Source of the DNA: an uncultured Clostridium sp.
GTDB lineage: Bacteria > Bacillota > Clostridia > Lachnospirales > Lachnospiraceae
Reading direction: 5' to 3'
Assembly (NCBI GenBank): GCA_900551225.1
Contig: URUZ01000237.1
Location: 1-8,764 of the forward strand
Length of the DNA stretch: 8,764 bases
Below are positions 1 to 5,866 of the stretch, piece after piece. Under the pieces are notes generated by a model. That model made no database searches and was not told the origin of the DNA. It was given only the letters and a program-made list of their open reading frames with translations. The position numbers were made by a program, and so were the translations under genes. Numbering within the stretch: position 1 is the stretch's first letter; each line of letters begins with the position of its first letter.

Positions 1-86
1 CCCCTAAATCCCCATCTACCCCAAATTCAGAAAGAACCATTAACTCAATTTTTTCACAGTCCCTCTCTCTGTCTAGTATTATGCTC
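1..86. other. Region downstream of the regulator, no clear gene or terminator
   Basis: No Rho-independent terminator is visible after the regulator stop. A CT-rich run (61-74) and a short ACAG/CTGT pairing are present, but the run after it is A on the transcribed strand. An ATG at 40-38 on the minus strand opens a 13-codon frame running off the edge (MVLSEFGVDGDLG), with no good ribosome binding site. It may be the start of another gene, but support is weak. Positions 1-22 carry three evenly spaced CCCC runs. Confidence 0.3.
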
Positions 87-773
87 TCAATCTCTGGCAA
101 CAGGCCCTTTTTCATTCTTCTTAAAATTCCTCAAATGCAAGTAAACAGTGTTGGGCGATATCTTCATCAGATCCGCCACTTTCACCACACCGTCCTTCAG
201 CTGGAATATCCCCACCTGGTTGAGATGCAGTATGATTTCTTTATTTTTGTTGGCCGTGCTGATGGTGTCGTCGGGCATCACCTTGGCCCTGGCCTTTTCC
301 AAGGCGTCCATGATCAGCTGGTCCACATCCGTGGAGAAGTTCTCAATGCTGCTGTCATTTGCATCCGCGCACAGAGGCACAAACTCATTGATCACTTCCA
401 TCAGGGGCACATTGGTGTAAAAGTTGATGCACAGCAGTCCGATAATCCGCTGCTCTTCCCCGAATATGGGGATGGTGGAGGACTTCAGCAGAATCCCATT
501 CTTGTTGCGGTTAAAGTAGTGCAGGGCCGTTGCCTCACCGTCCCGCTGGATATTGTCCAGCATTTTCAGTGCCAGGTCCGTAATGGGCGCGCCTATTTCC
601 CGTTTTGAATAGTGTCCGTTTACAATCTGTATAACCGAATGGTTCAGGTTCTCCAGACTGTGCAGAATAATCTCATATCCGCTGCCCATATATTGTCCCA
701 GGAATTCAACGGTCTTAGCGTAAGAATCCATGACAAAACGCTCTTTTTCTGTTAATATTACTTCCCTTTCCAT
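87..773 (-). CDS. YheO/DauR-family transcriptional regulator (PAS-like domain plus HTH)
   Basis: A 228-residue cytoplasmic DNA-binding regulator (numbering from ATG 773). The N-terminal PAS-like YheO domain (PF08348 type) covers about 15-125: a YEIILHSLENLNHSVIQIVN-type core, NGHYSKREIGAPITD, and a central strand at GLLCINFY. A C-terminal helix-turn-helix of the DauR type (PF13309) covers about 155-218, with GIFQLKDGVVKVADLM and the recognition-helix stretch SPNTVYLHLRN. DauR of Pseudomonas represses D-arginine catabolism, so family members are expected to sense amino-acid-like ligands and control neighbouring genes. A GTG at 776 is an equally possible start; GGAGG lies 6 bases before it and 9 before the ATG. 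It follows the racemase by 35 bases and closes the operon, suggesting autoregulation. Activator or repressor action cannot be told from sequence. Confidence 0.92.
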   Translation of the reverse strand: MEREVILTEKERFVMDSYAKTVEFLGQYMGSGYEIILHSLENLNHSVIQIVNGHYSKREIGAPITDLALKMLDNIQRDGEATALHYFNRNKNGILLKSSTIPIFGEEQRIIGLLCINFYTNVPLMEVINEFVPLCADANDSSIENFSTDVDQLIMDALEKARAKVMPDDTISTANKNKEIILHLNQVGIFQLKDGVVKVADLMKISPNTVYLHLRNFKKNEKGPVARD

Positions 774-808
774 CACGAGATTCCTCCCAGAGTTCCCGGC
801 ATCCTGTG

Positions 809-1957
809 TTAAATCCGTCTTCCATTCCGGTAATAAATCCTGGGGATACGCCTGTTCAGCGCAGTGGTTACCTCCCCCACACTGCCCGGATACAGCGCAG
901 CCACGGAGTTGACCGTGTTGTGGGCCAGCGGAGCTTTGCCAAAGACGGTTACCTGGTCCCCCTCTTGCACGCCCTCTACTTCCGTCAGGTCCAGGATCGT
1001 AAAATCCATGCAGATTTTCCCAATGATCGGAGCTTCCTTCCCTCTCACGGTCATTGTTCCGGTATTTGACAGGCTGCGGCGCAGCCCGTCTGCAAATCCA
1101 ATGGGGACAATGCCTGCCTTTGTTACCCGTTTTGTATAAAATGTGGGACCATAGCTGACTGGGGTACCTGCAGGAATGGTTTTAATTTGTAAAATTTTGG
1201 TTTTTAGTTCACAGGAATGCGATAATGAATACAATTTGCTACTTAATGGATTATACAGGCCCAAAACCAATGCTGCAACCCTTATATAGTCATAATTGTA
1301 TTCCGGGTAGTGCTCCACAATCTCACTGCTGGAACAGTGGCGTTTTATCATCCCGCCATTCAAGCAGAACGGGTCTGTAAATTGCCCAAATTCTTCCATC
1401 TGCCTGCGGTTAAACTGATCATATTCCCTGGGATCTGCACCTGTATAGTGTGTAAAAAAGCAGCGCACATCCAGTCCCGGAAGCTTCAGGATCTTCTCTG
1501 CCTCCCAGGCAGCGGCTTCCCGGCGGCCGCCCAGCACAATGCCGAACCGGGACAGGCCCGCGTCCAGGGCAATGTGGCAGGGCAGACGTCCCCCTGCCTT
1601 CATGGCCCCATGGGACAGCATTTCCCCCTGGGACAAGCTCACCACAGGCACTTCCACCCCATAGTCCAGAACGGTGCTGATCTCCTCCTCCGCCACCGGC
1701 CCCAGCACCATCACCTGGGACCGGATACCTGCCATGCGCAGCTCCAGCGCTTCCTCCAGGCAGGATACGGCAAAGTAATCACATCCTTCCTTCTCCAGCT
1801 CCCGTGCGATGGGCACCGCCCCCAGCCCGTAGGCATCGGCCTTGACAACAGCCATCAGACGGCAGCTCCCGCCCAGCTTCCCAGAGATCTCATGATAGTT
1901 AGAGACAATGGCATCCAGATCCACATTCAGCCATGTGCGGCTCTCCTTATTTTCCAT
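809..1957 (-). CDS. alr: Alanine racemase family protein (fold type III PLP enzyme), divergent active site
   Basis: A 382-residue cytoplasmic PLP racemase with the N-terminal barrel and C-terminal beta domain of alanine racemase; full length. The PLP lysine is K39 in AVVKADAYGLG, and the catalytic tyrosine of the partner subunit is Y269 in PVSYG. R226 occupies the place of the arginine facing the pyridine nitrogen, and R137 and D175 are present. Several usual residues differ (Geobacillus numbering from memory): carbamylated K129 is A130, Y284 is F288, R309 is K314, and Y354, normally just before Glu in the C-terminal motif, is G361. The enlarged gate suggests a substrate other than, or wider than, alanine. 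It starts 12 bases after the DppF-like gene behind a GAGGGGAGG site and is co-transcribed with the transporter, unlike a housekeeping cell-wall alr. About 120 bases inside the gene are unusually AT-rich. Family certain; substrate uncertain. Confidence 0.9.
   Translation of the reverse strand: MENKESRTWLNVDLDAIVSNYHEISGKLGGSCRLMAVVKADAYGLGAVPIARELEKEGCDYFAVSCLEEALELRMAGIRSQVMVLGPVAEEEISTVLDYGVEVPVVSLSQGEMLSHGAMKAGGRLPCHIALDAGLSRFGIVLGGRREAAAWEAEKILKLPGLDVRCFFTHYTGADPREYDQFNRRQMEEFGQFTDPFCLNGGMIKRHCSSSEIVEHYPEYNYDYIRVAALVLGLYNPLSSKLYSLSHSCELKTKILQIKTIPAGTPVSYGPTFYTKRVTKAGIVPIGFADGLRRSLSNTGTMTVRGKEAPIIGKICMDFTILDLTEVEGVQEGDQVTVFGKAPLAHNTVNSVAALYPGSVGEVTTALNRRIPRIYYRNGRRI
1250..1278 (-). promoter_or_regulatory. 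Possible internal sigma-A promoter inside the racemase gene
   Basis: On the minus strand TTGCAG (1278-1273) is followed after exactly 17 bases by a perfect TATAAT (1255-1250). The -35 box matches consensus only in TTG. The site lies in an AT-rich patch of the racemase gene about 480 bases before the regulator start, and could give the regulator transcription independent of the operon. AT-rich sequence makes chance matches more likely, so this is a candidate only. Confidence 0.25.
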
Positions 1958-1969
1958 AGTCCTCCCCTC

Positions 1970-2938
1970 TTAGATGGAATTAATCTGGCGCACCAGGTGG
2001 CATGCCACCCAATGTCCCGGTGCAACCTCCTCCAGCGCAGGCGGCTCCTGCCTGCAACGGTCGCAGGCGTACATACACCTGGGGGCGAAGCGGCAGCAGT
2101 TGGCCGGTTCAATGGGCGATGTCAGCTCCCCCTTCAGCAGAATCCGCTTATGTTTCTGTTCAAAATCGTCAATCCTTGGTATCGCGGAGATCAGGGCCTG
2201 GGTATACGGATGATACCTGTGGCTGAACAGCTCCCTGGAAGGGGACTTCTCCACCATAACACCCAGGTACATCACCGCAATGTCCGTGGAGATGTGTTTT
2301 ACAACCGACAGGTCGTGGGTAATAAATATGTAGGTCAGATTCCGCTCCTTCTGAAGATCCTGCATCAGGTTCAGGATCTGAGCCTGAATGGACACGTCCA
2401 GGGCGGACACAGGCTCATCACAGACAATGAACCTGGGTTCCAGGGACAGGGCCCTGCCGATACCGATCCTCTGTCTGCGTCCTCCGTCCAGCTCGTGTGG
2501 ATAGGAATCGGCCAGCCTTTTTGACAGGCCCACGATCTCCATGATCTCCATGACACGTTTGTCATGCTCCTCCCTGGAGCTGCACATCTTGTAAATCTCC
2601 AGAGGCTCCCCGATGATCTGGCTCACGGACATTCTGGGGTCAATGGAGGAGAACGGGTCCTGGAAGATGATCTGCATCTCCTTCCGCAGCTGGTGAAGCC
2701 TGTGCTTTGGCGGATTAGTGATATCCTCCCCATCAAACCAGACGCTGCCGGAAGTCGGATTCAGCAGATGGAGGATCACTCTGCCGAAGGTTGACTTTCC
2801 ACAGCCTGACTCTCCCACCACCCCCAGCGTGGTCCCCTCCTCAATATCGAGGGTAATCCCGTCCACCGCATGGAGCATCCCCTCTTTGGTCTGAAAGTAT
2901 TTTTTTAAGTCTTTTACAGAAAGTAGTGTTTTTTCCAT
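1970..2938 (-). CDS. ABC transporter ATPase, DppF/OppF-like
   Basis: A 322-residue cytoplasmic ATPase, partner of the DppD-like subunit. Walker A is GESGCGKST (42-50), the Q-loop is Q93, Walker B is FIVCDE (170-175) and the switch histidine is H208. The ABC signature reads ELDGGRRQR (149-157): aspartate D151 replaces the usual serine of LSGGQ. I recall this variant from other clostridial DppF proteins, so it is probably a subfamily trait and not damage. The oligo_HPY C-terminus (HPYTQAL at 243-249) ends with cysteines C282, C288, C295 and C313 in the cluster-type pattern, plus C281 and C292. The stop of the DppD-like gene and this ATG are separated by one base, and the ribosome binding site (TTGGAG) is only moderate, which favours coupled translation. 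Confidence 0.95.
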   Translation of the reverse strand: MEKTLLSVKDLKKYFQTKEGMLHAVDGITLDIEEGTTLGVVGESGCGKSTFGRVILHLLNPTSGSVWFDGEDITNPPKHRLHQLRKEMQIIFQDPFSSIDPRMSVSQIIGEPLEIYKMCSSREEHDKRVMEIMEIVGLSKRLADSYPHELDGGRRQRIGIGRALSLEPRFIVCDEPVSALDVSIQAQILNLMQDLQKERNLTYIFITHDLSVVKHISTDIAVMYLGVMVEKSPSRELFSHRYHPYTQALISAIPRIDDFEQKHKRILLKGELTSPIEPANCCRFAPRCMYACDRCRQEPPALEEVAPGHWVACHLVRQINSI

Positions 2939-2939
2939 A

Positions 2940-3911
2940 TTACAGCTCCAATCCTGTGTTCCAGCACGCCACCGTGTGTTCCTCGTTTATATTGACCATC
3001 TCCGGCCTGGAATGGACGCATCGCTCCTCCTTCAGGCTGCATCTGGTGCAGAATGCGCAGCCATCGGGCAGTTCAGATGGGTCGGGCATCATGCCGGGTA
3101 TGGGATTCAGACGCTCCGTATCAATATCCAGCCGCGGCAGGGACTCAAACAGCCCTCTGGTATATGGATGCATGGGTCTGCGGAACACCTCTCTCACACT
3201 CCCCTGCTCCACAATGTGGCCGGAGTACATAATCGCCACCCTGTCGCACACCTCTGCTACCACGCCCAGGTCGTGGGTGATCAGCAGCATTGCTGTGTTG
3301 AACTTTTCCTTTAATCCTGCCATCAGTTCCAGCACCTGGGCCTGAATGGTCACATCCAGGGCTGTGGTGGGCTCGTCCGCAATCAGCAGCGTGGGGTCGC
3401 AGGCCAGGGCGCAGGCTATCATAACCCGCTGCTTCATGCCCCCTGAGAACTGGTACGGGTACTCCTCATAGCGGTTGGCGGGGATGCCAACCATCTCCAG
3501 CATCTGCTGGGCCTTTACAGTGGCCTGGGCCAGGGACATATTGGAGTGCAGCCTGACCACCTCCAGAATCTGGTCGCCCACGGAGATCACCGGGTTTAAA
3601 GACGTCATGGGGTCCTGGAAGATCATGGACAGCTCCTCGCCCCGGATTCTGCGCATCCTCTTCTCCTTCGTCTCCAGCAGGTTCTCACCCTTATATACAA
3701 TGCTGCCGCTTACGATCCTGCCCGGCGGGTTGGGGATCAGACCCATCATGGCCAGGGCAGTTGTGGTCTTGCCCGCGCCCGTCTCGCCCACCAGCCCCAG
3801 GGACTCCCCGGGGCCAATCGAAAGGCTTAGGTGGTTAACCGCTTTGTACACTGTCTTGTTGACCACATACTCCACTGAGAGGTCGTTTATTTCCAGTATA
3901 TTTTTATCCAT
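2940..3911 (-). CDS. ABC transporter ATPase, DppD/OppD-like
   Basis: A 323-residue cytoplasmic ATPase that powers the importer with the next gene product. Walker A is GETGAGKTT (42-50), the Q-loop glutamine is Q99, the signature is FSGGMKQR (155-162), Walker B is LLIADE (175-180) and the switch histidine is H213. The C-terminal oligo_HPY region starts near HPYTRGL (248-254). Cysteines at C285, C291, C298 and C316 follow the family pattern GCxFxxRC...C...VAC, with an extra C288. In a characterised DppD these cysteines hold a [4Fe-4S] cluster, so an iron-sulfur cluster is plausible here. The gene starts 14 bases after the permease stop; its AGGGGG site overlaps that stop codon. All catalytic residues look intact. 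Confidence 0.95.
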   Translation of the reverse strand: MDKNILEINDLSVEYVVNKTVYKAVNHLSLSIGPGESLGLVGETGAGKTTTALAMMGLIPNPPGRIVSGSIVYKGENLLETKEKRMRRIRGEELSMIFQDPMTSLNPVISVGDQILEVVRLHSNMSLAQATVKAQQMLEMVGIPANRYEEYPYQFSGGMKQRVMIACALACDPTLLIADEPTTALDVTIQAQVLELMAGLKEKFNTAMLLITHDLGVVAEVCDRVAIMYSGHIVEQGSVREVFRRPMHPYTRGLFESLPRLDIDTERLNPIPGMMPDPSELPDGCAFCTRCSLKEERCVHSRPEMVNINEEHTVACWNTGLEL

Positions 3912-3925
3912 ATTCTATCCGCCCC

Positions 3926-4786
3926 CTACTTGTTTAATCTTGGGTCCAGCGCATCTCTGAGGCCGTCTCCCAGCAGGTTCAGGGTGAAGGTCATGAGCAT
4001 GATTGCGCAGCCCGGAATGATTGTCAGATACCACTGGTCCCTGAGATACGGACGTCCCTGTGAGATCATCAGGCCCCACTCCGGCGTCGGCGCCTGAACG
4101 CCCATTCCGATAAAACTTAAGGATGCACTCCAGAGGACGATGCTGCCCGCTCCCAGGGTATACTGCACGATGATGGGCGCCAGGGAGTTAGGCAGGATAT
4201 GTTTAAACAGAATCCGCTTGTTGTCCGCCCCAATGGCCCGCTCAGCCTCTATAAATTCCTGGTTCTTGATGGTCAGTGCCTGGGCTCTGACCACACGGGC
4301 AAAGGAGGGGATCTTACTGATACAGAGGGCGATGATCATGTTGGTGATGCTGATGCCCAAAACGGCAATCACACACATCAGAAATGTCATGGCCGGCATG
4401 CCGATGATAATGTCCACGCTTCTCATAATCAGGTTGTCCGTCTTTGGATAATAGGCTGCCACCAGCCCCAACAGCGTTCCGATCACCGCCGCAATGGTGA
4501 TGCAGCCGAAACCGATGAACACCGTATAGCGGCTTCCATAGATAATCCTGCTCAGTATATCGCGCCCGAAGTTGTCTGTGCCAAATGGATGGGCCGCCGT
4601 GGGGAACATGAGGGCCGCCTCATAATCCTGTCCCGCATAGTCATACGGACACAGCAGCGGCGCAAATATGGCCACCAGAAACATCCCGGCAATGAGAAAC
4701 AGGCTGATGACCGCCAGCTTATTCTTCTTAAGGCGGCGCCATGTCTCCTGGAGCGGTCCATTTTTCCGTTTTCTCGTATCTTCCAT
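3926..4786 (-). CDS. ABC transporter permease, DppC/OppC-like
   Basis: A 286-residue inner-membrane permease that pairs with the preceding DppB-like subunit. A basic N-terminus precedes the first membrane helix (about 23-45). The DppC hallmark HPFGTDNFGRD sits at 66-76, with further helices near 88-112, 124-146, 203-225 and 252-274. The EAA coupling loop is at about 177-200 (EFIEAERAIGA then HILPN), followed by SLSFIGMGV at 222-230 and PEWG at 235-238. The C-terminus has LNLLGDGLRDALDPR, standard for the family. The start ATG 4786 has AGGAGG nine bases upstream, inside the end of the previous gene, from which it is separated by one base. Length is normal; nothing is missing. Confidence 0.95.
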   Translation of the reverse strand: MEDTRKRKNGPLQETWRRLKKNKLAVISLFLIAGMFLVAIFAPLLCPYDYAGQDYEAALMFPTAAHPFGTDNFGRDILSRIIYGSRYTVFIGFGCITIAAVIGTLLGLVAAYYPKTDNLIMRSVDIIIGMPAMTFLMCVIAVLGISITNMIIALCISKIPSFARVVRAQALTIKNQEFIEAERAIGADNKRILFKHILPNSLAPIIVQYTLGAGSIVLWSASLSFIGMGVQAPTPEWGLMISQGRPYLRDQWYLTIIPGCAIMLMTFTLNLLGDGLRDALDPRLNK

Positions 4787-4787
4787 G

Positions 4788-5744
4788 TCAGGCTGCCTCC
4801 TTTTTCTTCTTTTTAGAGCCGCTGTACATACTGCGGATTCTGGGGTCCACCAGGGCGTACAGAAGGTCTATGATAAATGTGATGATCACGCAGTTGATAC
4901 AGATCCACAGCACGCCGCCCTGCACCACCGGATAGTCTTTAAAGCCCACGCTGTCTAGGATGAACTTGCCCAGGCCCGGCAGTGCAAAGACAGTCTCAAC
5001 CAGAACCGATCCGCCTAAAAATCCGCAGATTTCAATACCAACTACCGTCAAAATGGGCATCAACGCATTCCTTAAGGCGTGGCCGATAATCACCTTGAAC
5101 TCCGTCTGTCCCTTAGCCCTGGCAGTTCTCACATAATCCTGCCGTATGACCTCCAGCATACTGGACCGCGTCATACGCATAATGGACGCGCTGCACTGCA
5201 GACCCATGGTAAATATAGGCAGGACCCAGTATTGGACCCCATAGCTTCCTGTGGCAGGGAACCAGCCAAGATGCAGAGAGAAATACAGAACTAAAAGCAT
5301 GGCAATCCAGAAGGACGGTGCAGATACTCCGAACAGGGAAAATGCAGTCAGCACCCGGTCCATCACAGAATACTGCTTCACGGCAGATATCACCCCAGCC
5401 GTAACCCCAATCAGTATCCCCAGCACAATGCTGCCGCAGGTCAGGGTCAGGGTTGTGGGATAGCGGGCCAGGAGTTCCTTCAGCACAGGACTCTTGCTGC
5501 GGTAGGACATTCCCAGGTCCCCTTTTAACAGCCCCATCAGATAACGCCCCAGCCGCATAATAAACGGATCGTCCAGCCCCAGCTGTTTATGGATCTGCGC
5601 AATCTGTTCCGGTGTGGCGTTCGGCCCCAGCAGGGAGATGGCCGGATCACCCGGCACAAAGCTCATCATAGTGAATATCAGGATTACTGTGGCTAAAAGT
5701 ACAAAAAACATCGCTAAAAACCGTTTGGAAAAATATTTTAACAT
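4788..5744 (-). CDS. ABC transporter permease, DppB/OppB-like
   Basis: A 318-residue inner-membrane permease, one of the two channel subunits of a peptide-type importer. The first membrane segment (about 9-30) is followed by the family motif FVPGDPA (29-35) and the external stretch with GDLGMS (75-80). Further segments lie near 100-122, 135-157, 172-190, 228-250 and 277-299. The cytoplasmic coupling (EAA) loop is at about 201-230 (DYVRTARAKG then HALRNALMP), the contact with an ATPase subunit. DPRIR near the C-terminus is typical. The tail ends in a five-lysine run whose codons also carry the AGGAGG site for the next gene. The ATG at 5744 follows AAGGTG with an eight-base gap. The stop TGA is one base from the next ATG, so translation is probably coupled. 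Confidence 0.95.
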   Translation of the reverse strand: MLKYFSKRFLAMFFVLLATVILIFTMMSFVPGDPAISLLGPNATPEQIAQIHKQLGLDDPFIMRLGRYLMGLLKGDLGMSYRSKSPVLKELLARYPTTLTLTCGSIVLGILIGVTAGVISAVKQYSVMDRVLTAFSLFGVSAPSFWIAMLLVLYFSLHLGWFPATGSYGVQYWVLPIFTMGLQCSASIMRMTRSSMLEVIRQDYVRTARAKGQTEFKVIIGHALRNALMPILTVVGIEICGFLGGSVLVETVFALPGLGKFILDSVGFKDYPVVQGGVLWICINCVIITFIIDLLYALVDPRIRSMYSGSKKKKKEAA

Positions 5745-5787
5745 CCCACGCTCACCTTCTTATCATAAATAGATCAGACTCTGTTGG

Positions 5788-5820
5788 AAAAAGGGGCGCC
5801 TGTTCACCCAGCGCCCCTTT
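5788..5820 (-). terminator. Intercistronic terminator-like hairpin between binding protein and permeases
   Basis: GCGCCCCTTT at 5811-5820 pairs perfectly with AAAGGGGCGC at 5790-5799, giving a 10-bp stem (seven G:C pairs) with an 11-base loop. Read in the direction of transcription, the descending arm ends in a UUUUU run (5792-5788), three bases of it in the stem. This is the form of a Rho-independent terminator. The next genes belong to the same transporter and have no convincing promoter between, so partial read-through is most likely, lowering permease and ATPase expression relative to the binding protein. It would also protect the 3' end of the upstream message. Confidence 0.8.
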
Positions 5821-5824
5821 CTCA

Positions 5825-5866
5825 GGTTATCTTATAACCGGTATGTCAGATTCCAGGTCCGGTTAT
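5825..5866 (-). repeat. Overlapping alternative inverted repeats at the end of the binding-protein gene
   Basis: CCGGTTAT at 5859-5866 is a perfect inverted copy of ATAACCGG at 5834-5841 (8 bp, 17-base loop). The same 5834-5839 segment also pairs with GGTTAT at 5825-5830 (6 bp, 3-base loop). The middle segment can therefore form only one of two hairpins at a time. The outer arm covers the TAA stop codon of the binding-protein gene (5865-5863), so a terminating ribosome would mask it. The pairs are plain in the sequence; function is inference. Confidence 0.5.

Noticed and set aside
40..90. Terminator after the regulator
   Set aside because: Only a four-base ACAG/CTGT pairing is present and it is followed by A, not U, on the transcript.
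81..608. Plus-strand reading frame of 175 codons opposite the regulator
   Set aside because: It is the antisense of a clear YheO/DauR-type gene, with no family resemblance and no sensible ribosome binding site.
1310..2524. Long plus-strand reading frame of about 404 codons opposite the racemase and DppF-like genes
   Set aside because: It crosses two well-supported minus-strand genes and their junction, has a His/Gln/Pro/Leu-rich composition typical of antisense reading, and shows no recognisable domain.
4788..4815. Possible programmed frameshift in the A-rich lysine tail of the DppB-like permease, which could fuse it to the next permease
   Set aside because: Fusion would need a +1 shift with no supporting stimulator. 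The A/G-rich run is explained by the AGGAGG site for the next gene, and both proteins have normal ends.
5762..5784. Possible promoter before the permeases (TTTCCA, 17 bases, TATGAT on the minus strand, reading 5790 to 5762)
   Set aside because: The predicted transcript start would fall inside the ribosome binding site at 5758-5753, and the -35 box overlaps the terminator U-run, so it is unlikely to make a translatable message.
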